Virus record (IMG/VR): IMGVR_UViG_3300029258_001000
Span: 1-28,430 of that record
DNA length: 28,430 nucleotides
Direction: 5' to 3' (one strand)
Source: a virus
Position numbers and translations under genes: made by a program. This document shows, piece after piece, positions 19,529 through 28,364 of this stretch. Numbering within the stretch: position 1 is the first letter of the stretch; the number at the start of each line of letters is the position of its first letter. The notes under the pieces are model-generated. The model had not been told where the DNA came from, searched no databases, and saw nothing but the letters and a program-made list of their open reading frames with translations.

Positions 19529-19953
19529 CAGCTCACCGTTTTGGTGATAGCGCCAGAGATCTTGGCGGTCACGGTTACGCTGTTTGCGTCCTCATACGAA
19601 GGGTTGACCACCCAGCTCAGCGGAACCACAGCGAACTCGTACGTCCAGGTCACAGTGCCGTCGTCCATCACGATCTGGAGATTGCGATTGGTACCGGCGT
19701 CCACGTCACCCAGCAGACCAGAAAGCTCAGTGCTGGCGGTTTGGTCATGATTGAACTCCATGGTGATCTCTTGGCCGTCGGCAAGGCCGGCAATGTATTC
19801 GCGGCCAGCAGAGTCGAAGTCCGTTACGTCGACCAGCGGGTTTACCTTGCCGAATCCGCTCAGGCCTTTCAGCCCTTCGATAGGGGTGAAAACCTCGGTC
19901 GGGGTGGTGCCATCTCCGCGTTTGAGCGTTACGCCGTTGATAAAGTCGGGCAT
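19528..19953 (-). CDS. Major tail tube protein
   Basis: This gene encodes 141 aa. The start at 19953 (MPDFINGVTLKRGDG) is chosen because GAGGA precedes it and the extra residues of a longer frame lie in the intergenic gap. The protein is beta-rich, with TEVFTPIEGLKGLSGFGKVNPLVDVTDFDSAGREYIAGLADGQEITMEFN characteristic of a siphovirus tail-tube subunit ('VDVTDFDS…EYIAGLADG'), followed by WTYEFAVVPLSWVVNPSYEDANSVTVTAKISG. It polymerises into the tail tube around the tape measure. Its position between DUF3168 and the chaperone pair is the standard order. Confidence 0.88.
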   Translation of the reverse strand: MPDFINGVTLKRGDGTTPTEVFTPIEGLKGLSGFGKVNPLVDVTDFDSAGREYIAGLADGQEITMEFNHDQTASTELSGLLGDVDAGTNRNLQIVMDDGTVTWTYEFAVVPLSWVVNPSYEDANSVTVTAKISGAITKTVS

Positions 19954-19963
19954 TCTTTTGTCC

Positions 19964-20356
19964 TCAGTTGTGCCAAAGTGTCCAGGCTTGCGATACCCGG
20001 TAGCGGCCACCTGCGAGACGATCCTCCCAGGTGTCGAATTCTGTGATCAGGTCTGTGCGGTATACGTGTTTGCTACCCAGCGCACCGGTGTGATTTTTCA
20101 GCGCAGACCTCAGCGCATCCGCCAGAGCCGTGGCCGCATCCAGCGTCTCCGCGATGCAATCGGTTTGCAGATCAGTTCGGGTGGTATTGCTCTGTCCATC
20201 GAAATCCGCCACGCCACCATTCGCGTCACGCTCGAAACGAACACACGGAAAATCCGCGCCCTGCGCCAGTCGCACCGGGTAAATGCGGCTCCCGCAAAGC
20301 GCAGTAACCCCTGCCTGTGCGGTCAGCCAGGCATAGAAATCGGCGTTGAAACTCAT
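19964..20356 (-). CDS. Tail completion / terminator protein, DUF3168
   Basis: The protein is 130 aa. The pattern FYAWLTAQAGVTALCGSRIYPVRLAQGADFPCVRFERDAN, then DLQTDCIAETLDAATALADALRSAL and a terminal beta strand identifies the DUF3168 / gp17-like family. These proteins cap the head-proximal end of the tail tube and join it to the head. The start overlaps the HK97 gp10-like stop by 4 nt, and the tail-tube start follows after ~10 nt. Confidence 0.87.
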   Translation of the reverse strand: MSFNADFYAWLTAQAGVTALCGSRIYPVRLAQGADFPCVRFERDANGGVADFDGQSNTTRTDLQTDCIAETLDAATALADALRSALKNHTGALGSKHVYRTDLITEFDTWEDRLAGGRYRVSQAWTLWHN

Positions 20357-20775
20357 CGACTCAGTTTTTCGATCTTGGTTTTTAGCTGGGCGGCCATGCG
20401 CTGTTCTACATTCCTCCGCTGCGCAACGAAGGACGGCACAAGCCAGGGCGTTTCTGGGATATAGCGTGTACCGAGTTCGAGGAACTGCACTACATAGAAC
20501 GCTTCGCGCGCGACACCGATCGAAACAACTGCGCGCCCGTCTTTGATCGCGATTTTCTTTTTGATGTTCCGCTTGGCGAATCCCGGGCTAACCAGGTTTC
20601 CTTTATAGGTTCGGTGCGCCTCCTCGCCTACTGGTATCCGCAAACGCGCCTCGCGTACTACCGGTGTGGCGGCATTCATCGCCGCTTGACGCAGGGTTTT
20701 TGCAGCCAAGCCTGCTTCCAGCTTGCTGAGCTTTCTGGACAGCTCTGCCAGGCCTTCAATCTGGTTAGTTGACAT
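20353..20775 (-). CDS. HK97 gp10-like head-tail protein
   Basis: This gene encodes 140 aa. The start at 20775 (MSTNQIEGLAELSRKL) gives the normal family N-terminus; the frame is open further upstream, but that part is the overlapping head-closure gene. Family features are visible: ELSRKLSKLEAGLAAKTLRQAAMNAATPVVREARLRIPV, then FVQFLELGTRYIPETPWLVPSF in the conserved 'E-GT--IP-PFL-PA' position. HK97 gp10-like proteins help complete the head-tail interface. It overlaps the head-closure gene by 11 nt. Confidence 0.88.
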   Translation of the reverse strand: MSTNQIEGLAELSRKLSKLEAGLAAKTLRQAAMNAATPVVREARLRIPVGEEAHRTYKGNLVSPGFAKRNIKKKIAIKDGRAVVSIGVAREAFYVVQFLELGTRYIPETPWLVPSFVAQRRNVEQRMAAQLKTKIEKLSR

Positions 20776-21100
20776 ATTCCCTGCACTGAAACCTGAGTTC
20801 CCTGTTGCGGTTTCCGACGTTATCCGGCGGCGCCACAATGTGGAATGTCCGACCACTGATCAAAATGCGCCATTTCGCCGTGGCCGCACCCACCGTGCTG
20901 TCGTATCGCATACGCACCACGTAGCGCGCCTCCGCTTGCCGCTGCAGGCCGTTGGTGTCCGCCTCTGTTCCTGATGCCATAACCAACCCACACGCCCGGG
21001 TGGCCACGTTCACGAAGGTTTCAACTGCCTCGCCGCTGGCACCACGTGTTTGTGTGGGCTGCTGCAACGTGGCGCGGTAGCGCAAGGACCCGGCGCGCAT
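20765..21100 (-). CDS. Head closure / head-tail joining protein
   Basis: The protein is 111 aa. The opening MRAGSLRYRATLQQPTQTRGASGEAVETF and the later RYVVRMRYDSTVGAATAKWRILISGRTFHIVAPPDNVGNRNRELRFQC are typical of the SPP1 gp16 / phage head-tail joining family, a small beta-barrel ring that closes the head after packaging. The start at 21100 overlaps the connector stop by 1 nt. Order and size match the HK97-type head-completion module. Confidence 0.88.
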   Translation of the reverse strand: MRAGSLRYRATLQQPTQTRGASGEAVETFVNVATRACGLVMASGTEADTNGLQRQAEARYVVRMRYDSTVGAATAKWRILISGRTFHIVAPPDNVGNRNRELRFQCREYVN

Positions 21101-21672
21101 CAGAAATACACCATCCGATACGGCGATAACAACGCTTCAACCGCCTGCGGCAACTCAGCCACGGACACACCCACAGCAACGCTTTCGCGATTTTCATACC
21201 AATGCCCGATCAGTAGCAGAATCGCTTGCCGAATCGGTTGCGGCACATCGGTTCCAGCCTGGCCGTATCCGGCAGTGAACGCCACGGTCACCGCGTTGGT
21301 CACCAACCGCGTCGTCGGCCAGGAGGCATCGTATGCCTCGGTAATGCGCCCGGGCTCGCAATCGTTGTCCACGCGGTACTCGGCGGCATCCAGCGTTTGT
21401 GTGTTACCGGCCGAATCCACGTAGGTGATCGACTCCACCGACTGGAGCGGCGGCTTTGGCATGTTGAATTGGCAAGGAAAGGCATCAAGTTTCCACGTCC
21501 ACTCCTGGGTGATCAACACCCGCTTAGTCACCGCTTCTACATGCTCGCGCGCCGCCGGAATCAGCGCCGATATCAGCGTATCGTCTTCGTCGTGCTCTAC
21601 ACGGCAATGCGCCTTAGCCTCAGCCAGCGACACCGGTTCAACACTGGGCGGGCTGGCAAGTGTCAACGCCAT
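21100..21672 (-). CDS. Head-tail connector, gp6-like adaptor
   Basis: This gene encodes 190 aa. The start at 21672 (MALTLASPPSVEPVSLAEAKAHCRV) is chosen over the longer frame because GAGGGA lies upstream and it gives the family's usual N-terminus. VSLAEAKAHCRVEHDEDDTLISALIPAAREHVEAVTKR is the helical core of HK97 gp6-like adaptors, followed by a beta-rich insert (QEWTWKLDAFPC…) and PQPIRQAILLLIGHWYENRE. It forms the dodecameric ring on the portal. It precedes the head-closure gene, as expected. Confidence 0.9.
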   Translation of the reverse strand: MALTLASPPSVEPVSLAEAKAHCRVEHDEDDTLISALIPAAREHVEAVTKRVLITQEWTWKLDAFPCQFNMPKPPLQSVESITYVDSAGNTQTLDAAEYRVDNDCEPGRITEAYDASWPTTRLVTNAVTVAFTAGYGQAGTDVPQPIRQAILLLIGHWYENRESVAVGVSVAELPQAVEALLSPYRMVYF

Positions 21673-21723
21673 GTGATTCCCTCTTTCCGACAAGGGCGAC
21701 CTGGCCGCCCTTGTCAGCAACAG

Positions 21724-22170
21724 TTAAGCGACGATCTCGTCGACAGTGGAGGCATCGTTAGCCGATGCCGGGTTGTGCCGAGCATGCCCGCCTACCAGCA
21801 AACCTCCGGCGTCGCTGGTAGCAGTGCCAACCGTGATAGACAGCCTCACGTGGTTGAACCCGTTGGCAATGTCCAGCTCCTCGTAGCGGCAGTTGATGAG
21901 CGCCTGTTTGTCATCATCGCTGCCCGCCTTGGTCAGCTGGGTGATAGCCTTACCCGAAACATCTTTGGCGCCGGTACCGCTGCCATCCGATGCCTGCTCG
22001 AGCTTGGCGTCCAGCGTGGCGGACGCTCCCAGGGTACCCGCCATGACGATCGCCACGATGGCAGTGAACGTTGCCATGTTGACCCAACCTGTACTCACCG
22101 TGCCGGCCGCGTACGCATCCGGATCGATCACACCAGCCACTGCCACTTCTTCACTCAGAAGGGTGTTCAT
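21724..22170 (-). CDS. Conserved head-region protein of unknown role
   Basis: The protein is 148 aa, with GAGGA about 10 nt before the start at 22170. The motif WVNMATFTAIVAIVMAGTLGASATLDAKLEQASDGSGTGAKDV, then ITQLTKAGSDDDKQALINCRYEELDIANGFNHVRLSITVG is widespread in phages between the capsid and connector genes. The beta-strand pattern could fit a head-decoration or minor capsid protein, but no function is established to my knowledge. The hydrophobic part is better explained as buried strands than as a membrane segment. Confidence 0.75.
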   Translation of the reverse strand: MNTLLSEEVAVAGVIDPDAYAAGTVSTGWVNMATFTAIVAIVMAGTLGASATLDAKLEQASDGSGTGAKDVSGKAITQLTKAGSDDDKQALINCRYEELDIANGFNHVRLSITVGTATSDAGGLLVGGHARHNPASANDASTVDEIVA

Positions 22171-22225
22171 TTCTCAATTCCTCTATTCAGTTCTTCAGTT
22201 CAAATCCACTGTTGAGCGCGGTACC

Positions 22226-22245
22226 GGGCGGGTTTACGCCCGCCC
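22226..22245. repeat. REP-like palindrome between capsid and head gene
   Basis: GGGCGGG (22226-22232) and CCCGCCC (22239-22245) form a perfect 7-bp GC stem with a 6-nt loop; GTAGGGCGGGC at its - strand edge resembles bacterial REP units. It lies in the 80-bp gap just after the capsid stop. It has no T-tract, so it is more likely an mRNA 3'-end stabiliser or attenuator for capsid expression than a full terminator. Confidence 0.6.
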
Positions 22246-22250
22246 TACGA

Positions 22251-23555
22251 TCATGCCCGGGCCGCCAGGGTGACGAACGGCGAACGGGTCACGCTGCTGT
22301 TCGGCGGGGTGATGGCATCAGACAACCAGGGCTGACCGTCGACGCGGAAGATCACACGGAAGGCCATCACATCGTAGTCGAACCACAGGTGCATCGAGGT
22401 ATCGGTCTGGATACCACCGGATTTCGTGATGGTCTTGTAACCCTTCATGTCGGCAAAGATGATGTCGCCAAGGTCGCCGACGGTCTGGCAGGTGTCTGTC
22501 ATCCGCACCGGCCGGCCGAGCAGGGTGCCGAGCGGCGCATCCGCCATGCCATTGGGCCCCACGTACATCGGCTGATCACCAAGGGTGAGCAGCGGCAGCT
22601 GCGGATAGGCATCCGGGTTGATCAACCATTCCGCGCGCGCCGGGCTTGTGTTGCGCGCAAACATCTTCACGATATTTTCCGCGACGATGGTGTCAGCAGT
22701 CTGGCTGGTTTTCTTAGCCTGAGTGACCAGGCAGCCGGCATTCATGATCCCCATCGGCTTTCCAGCGCCATCGCCGTTAACGATGGCGTCATTGGTTTTC
22801 CAGCGCACCGACTCCCCCGCTTTGCGGTTGATGTAGCTGTCCAACGCGGTGGCATCAGACAGCAGCTCATCGGTCACCGGCACCAGGGCAAAGAGCTTGC
22901 GCAGGCGTAGCGTGGAGCTCCCAACCACCGGCTTGCTCTGATTACCCTGCGATGCCTCACCTTCCCAGTAAGCCCGAATGCCATTGGACCCCCAGGGCGT
23001 GGTTTCATCCTTGGGGTATACCATGCTGTTTCCGGTGATAGGGTCATTGTCGGTCATCGGCAGCAGCGCGTCTTCTTCAAGGCTGTGCTGATACACATTG
23101 CGCGAAAACTCGGGCGGAATCAGATAACCGCCATCTGAGCCGCTACCTTCGTTTCCGTAGCTGGTCGGCGCCGCGCCGATGCGCAGCCTATCGTCAACGT
23201 GGCCACCTGCAATCGCGGCTTCGCGCACCGCGAGCGCGTATTCACCGAACGAAGCGAAACCGCGCTGCGGATCATCATCGATTCTGTCGCGCGCCGAAAC
23301 CCGCGTGTCGCCGTGATCCTGGCCGGCGCGATGGCTGGATACGGGAACGGCATTGCGCTCCTGATCCGCCATTGCCTCGTGGCGTTGGATACGGTTATCC
23401 AGACCGCCAACCTCGGCGGAGATAGCCTCATACCGCGATTGCTCCTCATCGTTCAGATCGCGGTCCTCGGCTTCCGCCGCAGCCAGCAGGGTGCTGGCCT
23501 CATCCAGCAGATCGGCCCGCCTTTCGCGCAGGGCCATCAATTGGGAAACAGGCAT
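22251..23555 (-). CDS. Major capsid protein, HK97 fold
   Basis: The protein is 434 aa. The N-terminal ~65 residues are a charged coiled-coil delta domain (LMALRERRADLLDEASTLLAAAEAEDRDLNDEE), normally removed by the prohead protease. An Arg/Asp-rich linker follows (~75-110). The HK97 core starts about residue 145 (GGYLIPPEFSRNVYQHSLEEDALLPM) and includes ALVPVTDELLSDATALDSYINRKAGESVRWKTNDAIVNGDGAGKPMGIMN, NPDAYPQLPLL and the C-terminal FRVDGQPWLSDAI. AGAGGACA precedes the start. It is encoded right after its S49 protease and forms the icosahedral shell. Confidence 0.94.
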   Translation of the reverse strand: MPVSQLMALRERRADLLDEASTLLAAAEAEDRDLNDEEQSRYEAISAEVGGLDNRIQRHEAMADQERNAVPVSSHRAGQDHGDTRVSARDRIDDDPQRGFASFGEYALAVREAAIAGGHVDDRLRIGAAPTSYGNEGSGSDGGYLIPPEFSRNVYQHSLEEDALLPMTDNDPITGNSMVYPKDETTPWGSNGIRAYWEGEASQGNQSKPVVGSSTLRLRKLFALVPVTDELLSDATALDSYINRKAGESVRWKTNDAIVNGDGAGKPMGIMNAGCLVTQAKKTSQTADTIVAENIVKMFARNTSPARAEWLINPDAYPQLPLLTLGDQPMYVGPNGMADAPLGTLLGRPVRMTDTCQTVGDLGDIIFADMKGYKTITKSGGIQTDTSMHLWFDYDVMAFRVIFRVDGQPWLSDAITPPNSSVTRSPFVTLAARA

Positions 23556-23613
23556 TGCTCTGTCCTCTTTGTTTCAGGGTTTTACGAAATGGGTGCTTTA
23601 CACCGAAGGGCGT

Positions 23614-24504
23614 TCAGTCACCGGGGTTAGCCCTGCCGAGCGACAGGCGCTTGAGACTGTTTCTGGCACTGGTCAGGTGCGGCGTTTTGCGCTGTGCCTG
23701 CAGGCGGCGCAGCGTATGGTCAAAGGTTTCGATACGGTCGACCATACCGAGCGTTTGCGCCTGCCGGGCACCGTATACGCGCCCCTGGCCGTAGTTGCTC
23801 CTCACATCGCTGGCGGTGGTGCCACGATAGCGCGCGACGGCCGAAACGAATTCGTCCATATACTCGTCTACACGCTGTTGGTAGAACGTCGCGGCATCGT
23901 CACTCAGCGGTTCATGCGGGTTACCCTCCGCCTTATACTGGCCGGCATGGATGTAGGTCACCTTCACGCCAAGGGCATCGTCGAGTCGACTTTGATCGGT
24001 GTGCGCCATGATCACGCCGATGCTGCCAACATCACCTGACGGGGTCACCACGAATTCAGAAGCCGCCGACCCGAGCCAGTAGGCCGCGCTCGCTGCCAGG
24101 CTGTTGGCAATCGCAAAGATGGGCTTTTTCTCGCGCGCACTGTAGATCTCGTCGGCCAGCTCCTGGATTCCGTATACCGACCCACCCGGGCTGTCGATAT
24201 CGAACAGGATCGCGCTGACACTGTCATCAGACAGTGCATTGCGAAACTGCGCAGTAAGCCGTTGAACACTGGCGCCACCGCTGAAATCAGACATCAGGTT
24301 CGCCCGCTGAACGAGCGTTCCGCGCACCGGGATGACAGCCACGCTGCCGATCAGGGTTGGCTCCGAACCCGATGCCGCCTGTATCTCAGGCACTGGCTGA
24401 CCACTGGCCTTGAGGTGAATGAACTCAACAATGGCTTCCAGCTTCGCCGGCTGAATGGCCCAGGCTGATTCAAAGATTGCTTGTACGATGCGCGCATAGT
24501 GCAT
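23614..24504 (-). CDS. Prohead protease, S49 (SppA/ClpP-like) family
   Basis: The protein is 296 aa. Features include the VIPVRGTLVQRA strand (~57-67), the FDIDSPGGSVYG oxyanion region (~101-112), catalytic Ser in NSLAASAAYWLGSAAS (S139) and catalytic Lys in HAGQYKAEGNPHEPLSD (K191), as in lambda gpC-type S49 proteases. The C-terminus (YGARQAQTLGMVDRIETFDHTLRRLQA) is the usual S49 ending. It should cleave the capsid delta domain during head maturation. Its start overlaps the portal stop by 1 nt. No separate scaffold gene is visible, so the delta domain probably serves as scaffold. Confidence 0.92.
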   Translation of the reverse strand: MHYARIVQAIFESAWAIQPAKLEAIVEFIHLKASGQPVPEIQAASGSEPTLIGSVAVIPVRGTLVQRANLMSDFSGGASVQRLTAQFRNALSDDSVSAILFDIDSPGGSVYGIQELADEIYSAREKKPIFAIANSLAASAAYWLGSAASEFVVTPSGDVGSIGVIMAHTDQSRLDDALGVKVTYIHAGQYKAEGNPHEPLSDDAATFYQQRVDEYMDEFVSAVARYRGTTASDVRSNYGQGRVYGARQAQTLGMVDRIETFDHTLRRLQAQRKTPHLTSARNSLKRLSLGRANPGD

Positions 24505-25982
24505 TAGCCGAAACTCCGTGAAAATAGCGCCAGCTCGGCCGCCCGGGTCTTCTCCCAGTTGTCGAGTAGCGCGGGTATATCTTGGCTTTCCTTGATCTGC
24601 TGCCGACCTACCTCGCAGTAGGTCATTGATGCCAACTGGCTCAAGCCCAAACTTTCCTGGAGCTTTTTGGCGTGGATACTGTAGATCTCTCGCGTGGCCT
24701 TGATAAATGCGTCGATCCTGTCCGGGCTGTAGGCCGCGCGCAGTTCGCTCAACTCCTCGCTCACAAGGCGTATTGCCGTTTCCCGGGAAACATCTTCTGA
24801 TTGGCCTTCCGGCGTCATGTTGAGTGGGCGCAGCGGCTCATCAAGCCCATCGAGCGGGTTGTAGTTTTCCTTTCGGCGCACCTCGTTGCGCGTCAGGAAG
24901 CCCGTATTGATGCCGGTGCTATAGGCCTCGTAACGGCTCTTCACATCGCCACGCAACAGGCCATCCACCAAAAACTCCGCAAAGTACCTGCGGCGATCAC
25001 CGATCAACTGGCGGCTAATTGCCTGTTCCCACTTCACCAGCCAGGGGCCCAGCGTGTGCACGACAAATTCCAGGCTTTGATGTTCGATGTTGTTGTTGGT
25101 CGCCCGATCCAGTTCGTTGATCATGTGCAGCGGCACACGAAAGGCCCTGGCGACGTCGGCAATCTGGAATTTGCGCGACTCCAGGAACTGGCTGTCTTTG
25201 TTGGTCAACCCGATCTGACTAACCTTGGCTCCACCCTCCAGCACGGCCGTCTTATGCCGATTCACGCCGGTACGCTGCTCCTGCCAACCCGCCTTGAATC
25301 GCTTGATAGCCTCAACATCCTTGAATGAGCCTGGGTGTTCGATCACCAGGCCGCCGGTCGCGTCGTTCTGGAAAAATCGCGCGCCATATTCTTCCGCCGC
25401 CAGGGCAATGCCGACGGATTCGCGCATCATCGCGATCGGCGACAGCCCCAGCACACCATCAGCGGACAAACCCCTGAGATGGAATACCTCCTCCTGCGAA
25501 TACCGATACTTCTGCGCCGCCCTGGCAACCGTTTCCGGCTCCTTGAACGTGTAACGCAGGCGGCGCCCTTCCAAAACATCTACCTCGGCGCTGTCTGGAT
25601 GCTGTGGCCACAGGTCGCTTACCAAACCGCGAGGGCCCAACTCGATCAAGGCGAAGGCATTGCCTCGCAGCGAGGCGTGCCCTTGCATCAGCTCCCGGAA
25701 CTCTCCCCCAGCCATCCACGCATTCGGGAATGCCAACACCTCCTCGAGGAGGTGATTCGGCACGGCCCGCTTTCCATCGGCAACGCGTTCGTACATGTGC
25801 AGCGGCAACTGCCCGATCGACTCAGCCAACACCCGAACACAGGCAAATACCGCCGAAGTGCGCATCGCGCGATCCGCTGTAACACGCGCACCGCTCGCCG
25901 TTTTGATCCCAAGATTCGAATACCAAAAGTCGTCCGTATCGCCGCGTTTGGTCGCGCCAATGTCGCCCGTCAGAAAACCCAT
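24504..25982 (-). CDS. Portal protein, HK97 family
   Basis: The protein is 492 aa. Typical portal sequence is present: AFACVRVLAESIGQLPLHMYER (~48-69), MAGGEFRELMQGHASLRGNAFALIEL, DGVLGLSPIAMMRESVGIALAAEEYGARFFQNDATGGLVIEHPG, ADVARAFRVPLHMINELDRATNNNIEHQSLEFVVHTLGPWLVKWE, and GFLTRNEVRRKENYNPLDG. It forms the dodecameric DNA-entry ring and docks the terminase. GAGGA precedes the start, 2 nt after the small membrane-protein gene. It is full length with no disruptions. Confidence 0.94.
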   Translation of the reverse strand: MGFLTGDIGATKRGDTDDFWYSNLGIKTASGARVTADRAMRTSAVFACVRVLAESIGQLPLHMYERVADGKRAVPNHLLEEVLAFPNAWMAGGEFRELMQGHASLRGNAFALIELGPRGLVSDLWPQHPDSAEVDVLEGRRLRYTFKEPETVARAAQKYRYSQEEVFHLRGLSADGVLGLSPIAMMRESVGIALAAEEYGARFFQNDATGGLVIEHPGSFKDVEAIKRFKAGWQEQRTGVNRHKTAVLEGGAKVSQIGLTNKDSQFLESRKFQIADVARAFRVPLHMINELDRATNNNIEHQSLEFVVHTLGPWLVKWEQAISRQLIGDRRRYFAEFLVDGLLRGDVKSRYEAYSTGINTGFLTRNEVRRKENYNPLDGLDEPLRPLNMTPEGQSEDVSRETAIRLVSEELSELRAAYSPDRIDAFIKATREIYSIHAKKLQESLGLSQLASMTYCEVGRQQIKESQDIPALLDNWEKTRAAELALFSRSFG

Positions 25983-25984
25983 GT

Positions 25985-26155
25985 TTAGTCCTCGCTGCGA
26001 TTAACGCGACGCGAAGGCACCGTTGCCACCAACACAAGGGCGAGCAACAACACACCGACCACTACCAGGGCATAGGTCCACCGCCACTCGATCGCCACAC
26101 CGACACCGATCATAGCCAAGGCGATGACGGCTACCAGGTCGTATATCCAACTCAT
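25985..26155 (-). CDS. Small two-segment membrane protein between terL and portal
   Basis: This gene encodes 56 aa. ATG 26155 overlaps the terminase stop (ATGA). It has two hydrophobic segments (LVAVIALAMIGVGVAI and YALVVVGVLLLALVLVATV) separated by EWRWT, with a charged C-terminal tail (PSRRVNRSED). Tiny double-spanning proteins at this exact place (between large terminase and portal) are frequent in HK97-like phages; their function is unknown. Overlap with terL, the portal RBS inside its end and its clean length argue that it is real. Confidence 0.7.
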   Translation of the reverse strand: MSWIYDLVAVIALAMIGVGVAIEWRWTYALVVVGVLLLALVLVATVPSRRVNRSED

Positions 26156-27864
26156 ACGCTAATCAGTCCACGGTGGTCGTATACGTTGTCATCGCGTTCA
26201 CCGCTGTCCATCAGCAGGGACATGCACATGATTCCCGCCACGGCACCGTCGATTTTTGAATGCCGGTTCTCTTTGTTCGGAAACACGTTCTCATTCCTGT
26301 CTTCTCTGGCCACCACGTTGCTCATCATCCAGGACAACACCGGGTTGCCGTCGTGATGTACCCTGCCTGCCTTGGTGCAGGCATGCAGCCATTTCATTGG
26401 CTCGGATAGCTGCTTGACAGTCTGTGGTATTTCAACGATTTCAATCTGAGCGGCATCGAGATTCTGTGCCAGCTGGGTTGCACCCCAAGGGTCGTATCCT
26501 GCCGTTTCCGTATCGAACGCTCGGCAATGATCAATCGTGTCATCCTCGATCACCTGGTAATCGATGATGTCTCCCTCTGTCGCAATCAGGTGGCCTCGGT
26601 TGATCCAATCCTGGTACAGCGCATGGTTCGGATTGTCGGTATCATCGGCCGTCTCTTTCGGGACGTAGTACGTCCCGAACAGGTAGTAATGCGTCAGCCC
26701 ATCTTCACCCGCGCCAACGAATGCCTCCCCGCGAGCGGTGATGTCGTACTTGCTCGACAGGTCAAGCGTCACCACATTACGCATGCCCTTGCACCGCTCT
26801 CGCGTCAGATCAGGATCGGCCTGCCGATTCCACCACTCCATGTTCATCCAGGCCGACATCGCACCGACCCACTGGTTGAGGTGCTTTGTCTTGAAAATCC
26901 CAGCCTTCGCCGGATCGTTCATTGCCACCTGTTGGCGATGCTTTAGGTAGTCAGCACTGACCGAAACCCCGTAATTCGGGTTCGCCATGATCAGCGCCGC
27001 CTCAGTATCCCAGGGTATGTCCTCATCAACCGTGTAGATAAGCACAAACAGGCGCTCGTTCGACACCAGGCGCTCCAGCACACGCTTGCATTCGCGCTCC
27101 TGTCGATGACACGGCCCCTCAAGGTTGTCGCCGGCCGTGGTGATCGTCAGCAGCAACGGTTCCTCACGTGCCCCCATGCCCGTTGCCATGGTGTCGTACA
27201 GATCGTCGTCTGGATGTTCGTGACGCTCATCCAGGATCGCGCAGCTCGGTGACGCTCCATCCCCTGGCTTGCCGATGACCGGCGCAAATACCGACCCATC
27301 GGATCGAGCCAGACTCTTCGCGTTGCGCTCCACCCCGTACTTGCGCGCATAGTGGGGCTGCCGCTGCGCCATCAACTTTGCTGGCTTAAACACCTCCAGC
27401 GCCTGCTTTTCGCTGGTGGCACCGCAATACACTTCCGCCCCAGGCTCCTGCTCAGGCCCAAGCATGTAAAGGCCGATGATCGCGGCCATAATGCTTTTCG
27501 CGTTCTTGCGCGGCACCGCAACATAGGCCTCATTTATCCGACGCAAACCCGTTTCACGTGACACCCATCCGAACAGGTTGGCCAGAAAGAACTTTTGCCA
27601 GGGCTCCAGCGTGATCCTGCCAGCCCTTCCCCGCAGCCGAGCCCAGGGCCCTTTCACGTGGCTAAACAGCTCGGCGAACTGGATAACCCTTGCGGCTTTC
27701 CCTTCGTCAAATACCCAGGGCCAGTCAGACTCATCCTGGCGATCGATATCCGCAACGAATCGATCAACCGCAAGCCTCTCCCAGCGGCACGCGAGCCTTT
27801 CACCGGAGCGCACAGCCTCCACATACCGCCAGATATCAGCGATATGCTCGGCTGTCGTTTTCAT
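26152..27864 (-). CDS. terL: Terminase large subunit
   Basis: The protein is 570 aa from ATG 27864; a TTG one codon earlier is possible. ATPase domain: Walker A-like VPRKNAKS (~residues 117-124) after LEPWQKFFLANLFGW, and Walker B SCAILDERHEH (~207-217) with catalytic Glu. Motif III-type LLLTITTAG follows. Nuclease domain: acidic residues in NVVTLDLSSKYDIT, AFDTETAGYDPWGATQ and SKIDGAVAGIMCM. This is a Terminase_1/YmfN-type TerL. It pumps DNA into the prohead through the portal and cuts it. Its ATG overlaps the small terminase stop (TGATG). Confidence 0.93.
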   Translation of the reverse strand: MKTTAEHIADIWRYVEAVRSGERLACRWERLAVDRFVADIDRQDESDWPWVFDEGKAARVIQFAELFSHVKGPWARLRGRAGRITLEPWQKFFLANLFGWVSRETGLRRINEAYVAVPRKNAKSIMAAIIGLYMLGPEQEPGAEVYCGATSEKQALEVFKPAKLMAQRQPHYARKYGVERNAKSLARSDGSVFAPVIGKPGDGASPSCAILDERHEHPDDDLYDTMATGMGAREEPLLLTITTAGDNLEGPCHRQERECKRVLERLVSNERLFVLIYTVDEDIPWDTEAALIMANPNYGVSVSADYLKHRQQVAMNDPAKAGIFKTKHLNQWVGAMSAWMNMEWWNRQADPDLTRERCKGMRNVVTLDLSSKYDITARGEAFVGAGEDGLTHYYLFGTYYVPKETADDTDNPNHALYQDWINRGHLIATEGDIIDYQVIEDDTIDHCRAFDTETAGYDPWGATQLAQNLDAAQIEIVEIPQTVKQLSEPMKWLHACTKAGRVHHDGNPVLSWMMSNVVAREDRNENVFPNKENRHSKIDGAVAGIMCMSLLMDSGERDDNVYDHRGLISV

Positions 27865-28364
27865 CAATCCAGCTGGTCGAACTCGTTATCGAACAAGTCG
27901 CCCTGGCGGGCTGCCGCGTATCGCATCTCTGTCGCCGGGCTCATGCCGAAGTGTGCAACCAGTTGCGTGAACTTACGGAAATCGTCGTTCAACTGCGCCA
28001 CCTGCGGCCGGCTCTTGTACTGCTTTCCATGGCGCCCCGTCGTCACATATACCCAGTCCACCTCGTCGAGCTCTTGCCGCAACTTATTCATCCGAACCAG
28101 CACTTCGCAATACTGCTGCAAAGAATCGGAGAACAGCGGCTTCATCCTGCCCGCAAGGATCAACTCCGGGCACACCCGCAACCACACCTCCCGCTCAGCC
28201 TCCGGCAGGTTGCTCGGCACCCAGGCAGCTGCTTGGTCGCGCGCTTTCTGTTCAGCTTCGGCCCGCTCCTCCTGCAAGAGCTGTTCGGCACGTTCACGAT
28301 CTGCGAGCCCAGGGTGCCTTGCGACATTCTCAGCGCCCTGTGGGTATCTTCCTCGGTTACTCAT
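27864..28364 (-). CDS. terS: Terminase small subunit (P27-like)
   Basis: This gene encodes 166 aa from ATG 28364 (MSNRGRYPQGAENVARHPG). The frame stays open to the window edge at 28430 with another ATG there, so the true start is uncertain. The protein is charged and helical: a long Glu/Arg/Ala helix (LADRERAEQLLQEERAEAEQKARDQAAAW), then PSNLPEAEREVWLRVCPELILAGRMKPLFSDSLQQYCEVLVRMNKLRQEL, the core of P27-type small terminases. It recognises the packaging site and loads TerL. No clear RBS was found for either start. Confidence 0.8.
   Translation of the reverse strand: MSNRGRYPQGAENVARHPGLADRERAEQLLQEERAEAEQKARDQAAAWVPSNLPEAEREVWLRVCPELILAGRMKPLFSDSLQQYCEVLVRMNKLRQELDEVDWVYVTTGRHGKQYKSRPQVAQLNDDFRKFTQLVAHFGMSPATEMRYAAARQGDLFDNEFDQLD

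Noticed and set aside
24504-25982. Retron, diversity-generating retroelement or abortive-infection system within the late genes
   Set aside because: No reverse transcriptase, template/variable repeat pair or toxin-antitoxin pair is visible; the late region is a standard structural operon.
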